Shown: piece after piece, positions 36,662 through 45,435 of the stretch
Numbering within the stretch: position 1 is the stretch's first letter
Layout of the letters: each line of letters opens with the position of its first letter
Assembly (NCBI GenBank): GCA_963839365.1
Contig: CAWIUT010000001.1
Span: 868,001 to 932,000, forward strand
Reading direction: 5' to 3'
DNA length: 64,000 nt
From: DASSKA01 sp963839365
GTDB taxonomy: Bacteria > Actinomycetota > Actinomycetes > Propionibacteriales > Nocardioidaceae
Translations under genes and position numbers: made by a program
The notes under the pieces: model-generated
The model's input: the letters and a program-made list of their open reading frames with translations, nothing else
The model's database searches: none
Told to the model about the DNA's origin: nothing

Positions 36662-37282
36662 TCAGGCACAGCAGGGTCCCACCCCGGCTGCGTTCATGGC
36701 GGCCTTGGGAGCTAGCGCGAAGCACCGGCCGCACGGCGCCTCGGCGTCGCTGACCGGGGCGGGTTCGCCACGGGCTGACGCTGCCCGCAGAGCTGGTATC
36801 CAACGGTGCAGGCTGCGGACGGCGTTCACCTCTGCGCACCAGGCGATGTAGGCGTCGGCGGTGCGCGCCGGCCAGCCGTTGAGTGCGGCGATGCGGGCTC
36901 GCACCTCGGTCACGAGGTCGCGGCGCACCTGTCCGGTGCGCACCAGCCACTCGGCTCGGCCGGGAGTCTTCGCGGCGTGACAGGCGGGGCAGAGCGCCAC
37001 AAGGTCCGCGAGGCTCTGCCGACAGGTTCTGTCGTCGTAGGTCCACTGCTCGTGGCACTCCAAGTCGCCGCGACCCATGCAGGCCTCGCACCGATGCCCT
37101 GCGGCCTGCAGCGTGTCCGCACGCAGTTTTGCCCATTCGCCGCCTGTCTGGCTCTTCTGCCAGGTCAGGTTCCACAGCGGCGTGGGCACCATTTCCACCT
37201 TGAACCGGGCGGCTTCGAACACGGGGGCGTAGCGGGCCGCGGGAGCAGGCGGCACGCACGGCGGCGGGAGGAGTGGTTCCAT
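36662..37282 (-). CDS. HNH endonuclease-like protein
   Basis: This encodes 206 residues from ATG 37282; the longer frame upstream looks non-coding. The central domain at about residues 55-105 is an HNH/zinc fold: CEACMGRGDLECHEQWTYDD then LCPACHAAK, with CxxC, ECHE and CxxCH spaced as in HNH proteins of restriction or phage type. The C-terminal 80 residues are helical and end with CGRCFALAP and GPCC, perhaps a second metal site. It may nick or cut DNA. It converges on the ApeA-like gene. Confidence 0.7.
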   Translation of the reverse strand: MEPLLPPPCVPPAPAARYAPVFEAARFKVEMVPTPLWNLTWQKSQTGGEWAKLRADTLQAAGHRCEACMGRGDLECHEQWTYDDRTCRQSLADLVALCPACHAAKTPGRAEWLVRTGQVRRDLVTEVRARIAALNGWPARTADAYIAWCAEVNAVRSLHRWIPALRAASARGEPAPVSDAEAPCGRCFALAPKAAMNAAGVGPCCA

Positions 37283-37531
37283 GGCGGGGACGCTACTGAG
37301 TCCCGCCGACAGTCTGCTCGGTGTCGGTCTGTGCTGGCAGGAGCTCGGCGGTGGTGCCGAACCGATGGTCAAGGTTTCGGCGGTCCCGCCCAACGTTCAT
37401 GCTGGCGACCTCGAGGTCAGGCCCCCAGCCGCGCCAGCACCTCGAGCAGGCACCTCGCGTGAGGGAGTTCCGGCGTGGCCGGGCGTGGTGGTCAGTCTGA
37501 GCCGCCCCGACCTCTGCAAGCGCGGACGAGG

Positions 37532-38738
37532 TCAGCGTTGCCGGGCGTGGAAGCGGTCCAGGGAAGGGGCGAACCGGTCGCTCTGGAGTTCGGTGACGCC
37601 GTTCGCGGCCGCCGTTGCCCGCCACGTTGACGTGCCGGCTAGGACCTCCTCGAGCACCGACTGGGCTTGCGCGTCGGCGAGGCCGAAGTCGCGGGCGCTG
37701 GCCAGCAGGGCCTGAAGGCCCTCGTGCGCGTCGGCTGCGAAGCCGATGGTGGTGACGCGCCCAGCGGCTGGGTCGGGGTCGGGGTTGAGGTCGAAGGCGG
37801 GTGAGAGCCGCCAGCCTCCGTCGGCATGGAGGAAGCCGTGGTTGCGTAGGTGGTCGTCGGTGTTGTTGATGACCAGGGAGAAGGCGATGCGGCGCCACAG
37901 CTGTTCGAGGTCGTCGGTGACGTGGCAGCCGTGCGCGGTGAGGGCTTCAGCGATCTCGAGGTAGTCGGCGCGATCGCCGTCGTGCAGACCGAGTAGGGTC
38001 ATCGCGCTGATGTAGCCGACTCGTTGGCCTTCGGTGCGGTCGAAGCGCTCAAGGAGCAGCACGTGCCGGCCGGCGACGTCGAGCAGCTGGCATGCCGGGA
38101 CCCGGATGCCGCATCGGTCGGCGAGGTCCAGGGCGGTCTTCTCCCAGGCCATCACGTCCCACTCGTCGCGGGATGCGGGAACTTCGCGATGAGCAGACGG
38201 TCGGCGTCCCGCACCGAGGCCTTGGCCGGGCGCCGCCCAGGGACCCGGACCCGGCCTCGAGCAGCTCCTTGATGGCGACCAGGTCGTCTGGGCCGTCGGC
38301 GGCGAGGGTGTCGGCGGCGTGGAGCAGCCGGGGCAGCTCGACGAGCTTGGGCACCCCGGTGTCCGGCGCGAGGTACGGTCCCTGGCCAGGCAGGGAGAAC
38401 CTCAACGCGCCTTGGCGGGTGAGGTCGCTGACGCCGAGCAGGTAGTCGGTCTCCCGGACGCTAGGGGCGGGTTGGCCGTCGCTGCGGGCCTGGGCGGCCA
38501 GCCGTTTGGCGATCAGGTTGCGGCCCCACCGGTCGGGGGCACTGTCGGCGAACGCGCCGGGCAGGCCTTGCACATGGTGCCGGCCGGTGTGCAGGGCGAG
38601 ATCGGGACTGAGGGCGTAGCCGCGCCGGTCGGCGAGGTAGTCGGCGTCGTAGTCGAAGACGGTGGCCACGGTGCCGCGGCGCTCGCTGATGTAGGCGGCG
38701 CCGGCGGGCAGCGGGTGGCCGCCGATGTCGAGGGACAC
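37532..38738 (-). pseudogene. HipA-like kinase toxin, interrupted by two frameshifts
   Basis: The N-terminal half from GTG 38738 matches HipA (FDYDADYLADRRGYALSPDL, GLPGAFADSAPDRWGRNLIAKR, LLGVSDLTRQGALRFS). The C-terminal half (LLERFDRTEGQRVGYISAMTLLG, RIAFSLVINNTDDHLRNHGFLH, LSPAFDLNPDP) carries the NNTDDHLRNH catalytic loop and DLNP. Between them, two single-base shifts at about 38222 and 38175 break GGARPKASVRDADRLLIAKFPHP, which carries the ATP-binding Lys. HipA phosphorylates glutamyl-tRNA synthetase in E. coli; related kinases differ. As written, no full kinase can be made. The hipB gene is 24 bases upstream. Confidence 0.85.
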
Positions 38739-38762
38739 CCGGACCTGGGCTGTTTGGTGGAC

Positions 38763-39065
38763 TCATCGCCGGACCCGCTTGGGGAGGGTCTGGTCCGCGC
38801 GGGCGCGGCCGAGGTCGGTCTCGTAGGGGTCGAGCGCGGCGACGAGGCGGTCGAGCTGGCCGAGCGCGCGGGCCACCATCAAGAACACGTCGAGCCCGAC
38901 CCCTGGGTCGCCGTGCTCGAGGCGGCGCAGTGTCGTGCGGGTGATGCCGGCGCGTTCGGCGACCTGTTCGGCGGTGAGGTTTTGCAGCTTGCGCCAGGTG
39001 AGCAGGTGGTCGCCGAGCTCTTGCGCGCTCCGGCGTACCCTGACCGGCAGCGGCCGCTTCGCCAT
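38763..39065 (-). CDS. hipB: HipB-like antitoxin, XRE-family regulator
   Basis: This encodes 100 residues from ATG 39065, with GAGAGG upstream (GTG 39074 is also possible). The helix-turn-helix lies at residues 25-60: LGDHLLTWRKLQNLTAEQVAERAGITRTTLRRLEHGDP. The tail is charged. HipB binds HipA and represses the hipBA operon. Palindromes are present just upstream of the start. It appears intact although its partner is broken, so it may now act only as a repressor. Confidence 0.82.
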   Translation of the reverse strand: MAKRPLPVRVRRSAQELGDHLLTWRKLQNLTAEQVAERAGITRTTLRRLEHGDPGVGLDVFLMVARALGQLDRLVAALDPYETDLGRARADQTLPKRVRR

Positions 39066-39082
39066 CTTGCTCACCTCTCAGA

Positions 39083-39146
39083 TAATGACTAACACTCTAG
39101 CCGTTAACGGCGTTAATGACCAGTGCGATAACCATTACCTGGTCAT
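39083..39146 (-). promoter_or_regulatory. Probable hipBA operator region
   Basis: An AT-rich stretch upstream of hipB holds a perfect 12-bp palindrome GCCGTTAACGGC (39100-39111). It also holds ATGACCAG (39116-39123) with its inverse CTGGTCAT (39139-39146), and two direct TAATGAC copies (39083-39089, 39114-39120). HipB-type repressors bind such inverted repeats. The right arm overlaps the stop of the next gene. Confidence 0.55.
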
Positions 39147-39481
39147 GGTTCATTCTCGCGTTCGGCGGCGAGCATGCGTTGTCGCAGGTGGCGCCACGGC
39201 GGTGGTGGCGTCCAGGTCTGCGCAGGGCCGGGCACTGGGTTTCTGGGGACGGAGTTGACGTCGCCGAACCCGTCGACCTCGAGCGCGTAGTAGACGCGCG
39301 TGCGAGTCCAGGCGTACATGGCCGGGGCGGCGTCGGTGAGCTCGGCGGGCCCGTACAGCCAGGCCTCGTCGAGGGCGGCGTCGTCGTGGGAGACGGCTTC
39401 CACGTCGGCCCAGGTCTCGCCGTGGGATTCCAGCTCGCGGGTGAACTTCTCCCGCCAGCTGGTCTCCTCCTGGGTGCTCAT
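39143..39481 (-). CDS. Hypothetical protein
   Basis: This encodes 112 residues from ATG 39481, with AAGGAGA upstream. It is acidic and soluble, with a run of aromatic residues (ETSWREKFTRELESHGETW, AWLYGPAEL, YAWTRTRVYYALEVDGFGD). No family is recognised. It lies between the recombinase gene and hipBA on the same strand and may be co-transcribed with the recombinase. Confidence 0.6.
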   Translation of the reverse strand: MSTQEETSWREKFTRELESHGETWADVEAVSHDDAALDEAWLYGPAELTDAAPAMYAWTRTRVYYALEVDGFGDVNSVPRNPVPGPAQTWTPPPPWRHLRQRMLAAERENEP

Positions 39482-39570
39482 GGGTGATCTTCTCCTTGGC
39501 CGGCGTGGGCGTCCATCCGGTTTCCGGACCCGCCGCGCTGGATTGTGCGTGGCGGCCACCGTCCGGGCTG

Positions 39571-40734
39571 TTAGTTGACTGCGGGTCCGGGGGTGAGGGC
39601 GTCTTCGACCAGGTCGTGGAGGAACTCGGCCGGGAGCGTCAGGTAGCGGTAGGTGGTCGGTTGCCGGCCGCCGCACTCGGTGAGGTCGTGCCCGAGCCGC
39701 TCGGCCACCTGCTCGAGGGTCATCCCGGCTTGCAGGCAGAGGCTGGCGTGGGTGTGTCGCCAGCGGTGGGCGCCGTGCGCACCGTCCAGGCCGGCGAGCC
39801 TGCCGTACTTGGTGAGCCGGTTGTTGATGGTCCAGGGGCCGAGACCGAAGGCGGCGTCCTCCTTAGCGGCCAGCGCCACCACCTTGGTGGCGCGTAGCCG
39901 GTTGAGGTTGGTGTTGGCGCCGTGGATGCGCCACCGGGTAGCGGGGTCGGCCACGGCGGTGGTGTCGTCGGCAAGCTCGGCGAACACGTGCTCGCGGGGG
40001 CCGAGTCCGGGTCGCACGGTGGCGAGGTAGTGCTCCAGGATGCCGACCAGCACCGGGGGCATGGTCAGGGTGCGGGGCTTGCCGCCCTTGCCGACCAGCT
40101 TGATGGCGTGCCGGTGCAGGTCGAGGTCGCCGCGGCGCAACCGGCGCACCTCGCCTTGGCGCAGCCCGGTGAAATACATCAGCGCGGTCCAGGTGTAGTC
40201 GCGCAGCGCGACCAGCTGCCCGGCCAGGTCCCCGCGGGCGGCCGCGCGCTTGGCCTCGGTCAAGATGGCGGCCAGCAGCCGCTCTGCCTGCTCGCGGGTG
40301 TAGGCGCGGGGGGCGGGCGGTCCGGGCTTGGGCAGCGGCACCTGCTCGGCGGGGTTGGCCTTGTCGCCGCCGCGGAATCGGAAATAGACCCGGAGTGCGC
40401 ACAGTGCGACCCGCACGGTGGCCGGTGACAGGCCGGTGGCGACCAGGTGGTCGCGGTAGGCCTCGATGTCGGCGACAGTGCTGGTGCCGGGGTCGGCGGC
40501 GGGGTGGTGGTCGGCGAAGAAGTCGGTGTAGCAGTACAGCTCGCCGAGGTAGGCGCCGATGGTCTCCGCGCGCCGCCGCTTGACGGCGAGCTTGCCGACC
40601 CAGAGGTCACTGCTCCACTTCGGGTCCAGGTCGAGCCCGGCCAAGTGCTCGGCAAGCTGCTCGTATTCGGTCTCGCCGCGGACGGCGGCGGCCAGGGCTG
40701 CGGGGCGGCGGACGTTGCTGGTGCGTCGGCTCAT
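39571..40734 (-). CDS. Tyrosine recombinase/integrase
   Basis: This encodes 387 residues from ATG 40734, with GGAGGAC seven bases upstream. It has a SAM-like core-binding domain (IGAYLGELYCYTDFFADHHP to FRFRGGDKANP) and a complete catalytic domain. Arg I lies in LMYFTGLRQGEVRRLRRGDL, a Lys in LVGKGGKPRTL, HxxR in AHRWRHTHASL, a His in AERLGHDL and the nucleophile Tyr in TTYRYLTLP. All catalytic residues are present and the frame is intact, unlike the other two recombinase genes in the island. It probably integrates and excises the element. Confidence 0.92.
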   Translation of the reverse strand: MSRRTSNVRRPAALAAAVRGETEYEQLAEHLAGLDLDPKWSSDLWVGKLAVKRRRAETIGAYLGELYCYTDFFADHHPAADPGTSTVADIEAYRDHLVATGLSPATVRVALCALRVYFRFRGGDKANPAEQVPLPKPGPPAPRAYTREQAERLLAAILTEAKRAAARGDLAGQLVALRDYTWTALMYFTGLRQGEVRRLRRGDLDLHRHAIKLVGKGGKPRTLTMPPVLVGILEHYLATVRPGLGPREHVFAELADDTTAVADPATRWRIHGANTNLNRLRATKVVALAAKEDAAFGLGPWTINNRLTKYGRLAGLDGAHGAHRWRHTHASLCLQAGMTLEQVAERLGHDLTECGGRQPTTYRYLTLPAEFLHDLVEDALTPGPAVN

Positions 40735-40847
40735 CGGTTTGTCCTCCAGTCGTTTGCAGATGGTGTGCGGGCGTGGGTGATGGTGCGGCGGGCCTTCGGG
40801 AGCGCAGTCGCCCCCGGCCACGGGGCGGAGACCGCTGCTGGAGTGGG

Positions 40848-43070
40848 TCAGGCGGCGCGCGCGCCGGCGTCGACGTCGGGGTCGAGGTTGGGGTCGGTCA
40901 GGTCCCACACGGATGCGTCGGCGGCCGCGGCGCCGGACAGGTCGGGGAAGACCTCGCTGTCGCGCACCGGGTGCTTGGCCGGCAGCCGGGACCCGTAGGT
41001 GAGCTTCACCGGACCGTAGTTCTTCTGCCCATGCAGGGCCATCACCGCGACCAGGGTGCCGCGGGGTGCCTGCAGGACCCGCATGGCGTAGGTGTGGGTC
41101 CAGGTGCGGGGGTTGTGGCGCTGCCAGGTCGGGTCATCGGGCAACCCGGCGGCCCGGGCGAGCTTGCGGGTGAGGTCTTGCAGGAACCGGGCGGTCAGCG
41201 TCTTCTCACCCTGCCCGAGCGCGTTGAGGAACAGCCGCCGGCTGGCGGACCCGCCGGGCAGCTGTGGGCGCACCCGGGCGAGGTAGTCGTCCAGCCGGTC
41301 GACGAGCGCGGTGGGCACCGGCTGGACACGCTGCACCGTGCCGTCGGGGTTGCGCCAGGTGACCTCGCGCCGGTCCAGGTCGAGGTCGTCGAGGTCCAGG
41401 CGGGTCAGCTGCCCAGACAGCGCACCGGTGCCCCACATCATCCAGGTGCAGGCCCGCTCGACCTCCGCGCGCAGCCACCGCGCGGCACCGGCACCCGCAG
41501 CAGAGGCTGCGTCTTCGACGGCGACGTCGGCGGCCGCGAGCAGCGCCTGGGTCTCGGAGGTGGTGTAGAAGGAGAGCACCTCGGCGCGGGTGCTACCCGT
41601 GACGAAGTTGGCGGCCTCGGCGTTCTTCTCGCCGTTGGGCTTGCGCTTTCGGGGCAGCGGGTTGTCGGCCGGACCGCGCAGCCAGTCGTAGAAGCCGCGC
41701 ATGATGGTGGTCTCCTTGGACTGGGTGGAGGCGGCGATGTCGGCCTCCATCAGCGCCACCTGGTACCGCTCCCAGTCGTCCAGGGTGGTCGTGTGGGGGG
41801 CGATGGGCTCCCACCCCGGCTCGGGGGTGTCCACGTCGGAGTAGTCGAACGACTTGCCGGGCTTGTCCGGCAGACGGCCGGTCTGCAGCCAGTACAGGTG
41901 ACGGCCGCTGATTGAGGCGTCGCTGCGGGCGGACTTGCTGCCCGCGGCCTCCCGCGCATCGGTGTAGGACGCGCCCAACGCCAGCACCCGCTGCGCCGGC
42001 GTCGCCGCCACGGCGTCCAGGCTCGCAGTTGGGTCTGCGGTTGAGTCCGCGGCTGGGTCCGCGGGTGTGGGGCCGGGCCTAGCGTCGATGGTCACGCTGG
42101 CGTGGGAGCGGTTCTTCGTGGTGCGGGCAGCTGGACGGGGCCCGGTGGTTGAGATAGTCACCGGGCGCACCGTCGGCAGGGGGCTGATGAGCGCAGTCGC
42201 CCCCGCAACCGTGCCCGCCGGCACCGTCTCGTCACTGGCAGCCTTTTCGCATCCACCTCGGGCACGGACCCCGACGCAGGCCTGATAGGTCGTGGCTGCG
42301 GTGGTGACTACCGCAGCTCGCCGACCCCGCTGCTGCTGGTGCGGTGACCGCAGCAGGTGAACGTCACCGGCGCGAACACCGGCCGTCTGCGCCTGCACTC
42401 CCGGCACTGTCTGCGCCGACGGTGCCTGGCAGGGAGGGCCCGGTGCCGGCCGCGGCGCGATGAGACCCACAGCTACGGTGTCGCCGCCGGCGAGCACTCG
42501 GGTCGCGGTGGAGGCCGCCGTGGTCGTGGTGGCCGCGGTGGTCATGCTGGTCGTGCTGGTGGTCGCGGTGTCAGTGGCGTCTTGGCCGCGGTAGACGACC
42601 ACGAGGCTGGCGAACGGGGCGCTGGTGGTGGCGGTGCCGAACTTCAGCCGGCCGCGCACGAAGCGGACCTCGGCGCTCTCGGCGAGCACATGGTCGTGGA
42701 ACCACTTGGTGTCGGTGCGGGCGGGCACCAGGCAGACCACGGTGACGCCGTGGCGGGCGGTGGCGGCTGCCTTGGCCATCCACGCGCCAATCTGGCGCCC
42801 ATAGGGCGGATTGCAGAAGGCCTGCCCCCCGTGCCGGCGGGCGTCGGCGGCCCAGTCGCCGGCCAGTCCGTCGCGACGGGCCGGGTCGGGGTGGTCGAGG
42901 GCGTAGAAGTGGGGGGCCTTGTGGTTGGTGGTGCTGGCGCAGGCGTCGAGGACGAAGCCGAACTCGGCATCCAGCTCGTCGTAGAAGGGCTGGGGGGTGG
43001 GCCAGTCGTCGCTGGCAGAGGAAAACAAGGCCTTGCGGGGGTGCGGGTTGGGGGTGCCGGCTGCAGACAT
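40848..43070 (-). CDS. DNA adenine methyltransferase fused to a degenerate tyrosine-recombinase-like domain
   Basis: This encodes 740 residues in one frame. Residues 1-165 are a phage-type DNA N6-adenine methyltransferase (SDDWPTPQPFYDELDAEFGF, QAFCNPPYGRQIGAW with the NPPY motif, VVCLVPARTDTKWFHDHV). Residues about 170-370 are a Thr/Ala/Pro-rich linker. Residues about 380-715 resemble a recombinase: a helical core-binding part (LMEADIAASTQSKETTIMRG), LTRLDLDDLDLDRREVTW, KTLTARFLQDLTRKLARA, and a late YGPVKLTYGSRLP. The Arg of GLRxxE is absent (TGALSGQL) and HxxR reads NPRTWTHTYAM. The second part is thus probably inactive as a recombinase. Two separate genes joined by loss of a stop is the alternative. 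Confidence 0.75.
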   Translation of the reverse strand: MSAAGTPNPHPRKALFSSASDDWPTPQPFYDELDAEFGFVLDACASTTNHKAPHFYALDHPDPARRDGLAGDWAADARRHGGQAFCNPPYGRQIGAWMAKAAATARHGVTVVCLVPARTDTKWFHDHVLAESAEVRFVRGRLKFGTATTSAPFASLVVVYRGQDATDTATTSTTSMTTAATTTTAASTATRVLAGGDTVAVGLIAPRPAPGPPCQAPSAQTVPGVQAQTAGVRAGDVHLLRSPHQQQRGRRAAVVTTAATTYQACVGVRARGGCEKAASDETVPAGTVAGATALISPLPTVRPVTISTTGPRPAARTTKNRSHASVTIDARPGPTPADPAADSTADPTASLDAVAATPAQRVLALGASYTDAREAAGSKSARSDASISGRHLYWLQTGRLPDKPGKSFDYSDVDTPEPGWEPIAPHTTTLDDWERYQVALMEADIAASTQSKETTIMRGFYDWLRGPADNPLPRKRKPNGEKNAEAANFVTGSTRAEVLSFYTTSETQALLAAADVAVEDAASAAGAGAARWLRAEVERACTWMMWGTGALSGQLTRLDLDDLDLDRREVTWRNPDGTVQRVQPVPTALVDRLDDYLARVRPQLPGGSASRRLFLNALGQGEKTLTARFLQDLTRKLARAAGLPDDPTWQRHNPRTWTHTYAMRVLQAPRGTLVAVMALHGQKNYGPVKLTYGSRLPAKHPVRDSEVFPDLSGAAAADASVWDLTDPNLDPDVDAGARAA

Positions 43071-43250
43071 GAAGGGACGCCTCTAGGTGTGAAGGGGGAT
43101 GAGTCGCCTCAGTGGGCTGCGCTCGATGGCGCGGCGGCGGGCGTCCTTCGCATGGGTCTGCCTGTCGCGGGTCCCGTTTCGGAACCAAGTCGAAGTCCGG
43201 ATCTCGGCCCGGTGACCCTCACAGTGCCGGGGTCTGACGACACCAAATCG

Positions 43251-43268
43251 GTATCGGTGTGGCGATAC
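43251..43268. promoter_or_regulatory. Inverted repeat in the divergent promoter region
   Basis: GTATCG (43251-43256) and CGATAC (43263-43268) form a perfect inverted repeat. It lies between the divergent methyltransferase-fusion and double-HTH genes, 180 and 74 bases from their starts. It is a candidate operator for the HTH protein. Confidence 0.4.
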
Positions 43269-43341
43269 AGCCGGCGAGCGGTATGGCATGGGACGATGCC
43301 CACCCGGAGCCGAATGAGGAGGGCGTTCGAGGGATGACGCG

Positions 43342-44097
43342 GTGACTGCGCCGGCAGGCAAGGCCGGGCCGGTGGTCCGGGTGCGGGAGTGGGCTCCCCC
43401 TCGCGGGCCCCGGGACCAGCACGGCAGGTGGCGGTGGACGCTGGCCACGCGCCCCAGCGACAGCTACCTCAACGACGCCGAGCGGGCCGCGGTGGTCGCC
43501 TACCGGCGGCTGTGTGCTGCCCTGGTCAAGGCTCGGCGCGCCCGGGGCTGGTCACTGCGAGACATTGCCTTCGTGGTGCCGGTGGCCCTGACCTACCAGG
43601 AGCAGATCGCCCCCGGCACTGCCCGGGCCCCGCTGTCCGTGCTGACCGGTCTCGAGCAAGGCAGCAGCTGGCCCACCTTCGAGACGCTTGCCGCGGTGGC
43701 CTTGACCCTCGATCACCGACTCCAGGTGACCGGGCCAGCCGTTCGGGGCACCCGGCGCTTCCCGTTCAGGCATGGGGCACGAGTCGAAGCAAGCTTCGGT
43801 CGCGTTGCGGCAACCCGCATCGGCGACACCAGCGGCAGCCCGGTGTTCGTGGCCACGCCGCAACGCGCGTGGCGGATGTTCGCCATCTACGAGCTGCTGC
43901 GCCGCGCGGAGGCAGCTGGGCTGGCGCCCACCCAGCTCGCAAGGCAGGTAGGCCTCCGCCCGAACACCGTTAGTGACCTGCGGTGCAAGGACGCCATCAC
44001 CGACACGGTCGGGCTCAAGACGCTGCTGGCGATGGCGGTCGGCCTCGGCAGCCGACTGGAGATGGTGCCCCGCGACCGCCCGTGGCCGGGGCGCTGA
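43342..44097 (+). CDS. Regulator with two helix-turn-helix regions
   Basis: This encodes 251 residues from GTG 43342, with GAGGGATG upstream. The first XRE-like region is at about residues 48-110 (ALVKARRARGWSLRDIAFVVP, LSVLTGLEQGSSWPTFETLAAVALTLDHRLQV). The second is at about 180-240 (LLRRAEAAGLAPTQLARQVGLRPNTVSDLRCKD, LKTLLAMAVGLGSRLEMV). Basic linkers lie between. It is divergent from the methyltransferase-fusion gene and may control it and itself. The exact family is not recognised. Confidence 0.7.
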   Translation: MTAPAGKAGPVVRVREWAPPRGPRDQHGRWRWTLATRPSDSYLNDAERAAVVAYRRLCAALVKARRARGWSLRDIAFVVPVALTYQEQIAPGTARAPLSVLTGLEQGSSWPTFETLAAVALTLDHRLQVTGPAVRGTRRFPFRHGARVEASFGRVAATRIGDTSGSPVFVATPQRAWRMFAIYELLRRAEAAGLAPTQLARQVGLRPNTVSDLRCKDAITDTVGLKTLLAMAVGLGSRLEMVPRDRPWPGR

Positions 44098-44209
44098 CCG
44101 GCGGTGCGGGCCTGTCTTGGAGTCCCAGGGCGACGCAGGTACGGGCACCGCTGCGGTGACGGCGTTACTGATAGCCGCGATGAGGCCATGCGCGGCACCG
44201 AGGAAGACC

Positions 44210-44833
44210 CTAGCCGCCGCCCTCTAGTGAGTCTTCTGGGACGCTGAGGACGTCGAACAGCCCGTCAACGTCGTCAATGAAGCCTTGCAGCGAGTCCCGC
44301 ACGTCCAGGCTGAGGTCGAACAGCCGGACGCGAAGGCCAAATCCTACGCAGGCGGCCCCAGCGATGCTGGCAACCCGCCTCTCGGGCGCCCCGGTCGCGA
44401 TGACGACCCGCTCTCCTGCGCGAGTGGGGATCTCGCGGCCCAGGTTCCAGTGAACGTCTACCGTGACGGGGGCACCGCCGGCGTCCCTTGCCCGGACTGC
44501 CCATGTCGCCGAATTCTGGGTGGCCTCGAGCTCGAGGGCCAGTCGGTGTTTGTCGATGTCGTCCAGCTCCCTGATCAGTGGAAGCCTCTGATGCCATACG
44601 AGATGGTCCTGGTAGCGCAGAGAGGCCCAACGCATGTTGCCGACCACGCGCGACCGAAGCGGCTCCGGTAGTCCTTTGACTTTGCCTTCGACCCATCCTG
44701 GGATGGACTTGGGCTGATGCTCCAAGCGGTGCGGTGGCTCTTCGACGTCTCCGTCTTCATCGCCGACTCGAGGGATGGGATAGGCAGCCTGTCCGCGCTG
44801 TGCCTCCGGCAGCAGCCAGGAGTTTGCCCACAC
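44210..44833 (-). CDS. Hypothetical protein, 5' boundary uncertain
   Basis: The conserved-looking part begins around RTALDVFVWANSWLLPEAQ and continues YPIPRVGDED, LRSRVVGNMRWASLRYQDHLVWHQRLPLIRELDDIDKHRL and a beta-rich C-terminus. The LxELDDIDKHRL block matches a widespread actinobacterial hypothetical family whose members have a longer helical N-terminus. Here the frame is open back to 45106 without a convincing start. A run of six Gs near 44865 may hide a frameshift. GTG 44833 is the minimal start. Possibly truncated. Confidence 0.5.
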   Translation of the reverse strand: MWANSWLLPEAQRGQAAYPIPRVGDEDGDVEEPPHRLEHQPKSIPGWVEGKVKGLPEPLRSRVVGNMRWASLRYQDHLVWHQRLPLIRELDDIDKHRLALELEATQNSATWAVRARDAGGAPVTVDVHWNLGREIPTRAGERVVIATGAPERRVASIAGAACVGFGLRVRLFDLSLDVRDSLQGFIDDVDGLFDVLSVPEDSLEGGG

Positions 44834-45054
44834 GAATACGTCCAGCGCAGTGCGGAGGTCCCCCCTTCGCGTAGAAGTGTGAGAATGGCGCCCAGGGTCG
44901 CGGCAATGTGTCTGCCTTGAGGTGACGCCCTGACAGCCGTCCTGCGGGAGTATTCGCTGCGGAGTTCGCACCAGGAGACCGGGTCCGGTTGCGCTCTGCG
45001 CGGCTGTTCGAGAAGCGTAACCCGGCCCAGGGCGCGCTCCGGCGCACCAAGGGC

Positions 45055-45435
45055 CTAGCGACCCGCGACGACTTCCTCCGCGCCCTCGAGGAGCCGCGCA
45101 GCCCATTCGATCGCCTTGTTCGCGTCGCTGGCGGCGACCGAGACGGACTGGTATTGGGACTTCGTCTTCAGTTTCAGCAGTCGGCTGAGCGTCGCGGCGA
45201 GCTTCGCGCCGACCGGGCCGGAGGCCTTGAGCTCGGCGACGGCCTCGTTGTGCCCATCCGCCTTACGAGTGGTGCCGGTAAGCCGTAGGCAGATGGCGTC
45301 CTTGGAGTTGATGCCGGAGATGACCGCGTTCGAAGTGGCGGCGTTGAACTGTTCCCACTCGAGGTTGACGTGTGCGGCGGCGAGGAACTCGCGCGCCTTC
45401 TCCAGATGGACTCGGGCCTCGTTGAGCGCGCTCAT
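45055..45435 (-). CDS. HEPN-domain protein (toxin of a HEPN/MNT pair)
   Basis: This encodes 126 residues, all helical. ATG 45435 overlaps the stop of the nucleotidyltransferase gene (ATGA). LNEARVHLEKAREFLAAAHVN and AATSNAVISGINSKDAICL form the first helices, followed by TTRKADGHNEAVAEL. RKADGH gives the R-x4-H motif of HEPN RNases. In HepT-type systems the HEPN RNase cleaves tRNA or mRNA and is silenced when the partner AMPylates it. Gene order here is antitoxin first, toxin second, coupled. Confidence 0.85.
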   Translation of the reverse strand: MSALNEARVHLEKAREFLAAAHVNLEWEQFNAATSNAVISGINSKDAICLRLTGTTRKADGHNEAVAELKASGPVGAKLAATLSRLLKLKTKSQYQSVSVAASDANKAIEWAARLLEGAEEVVAGR

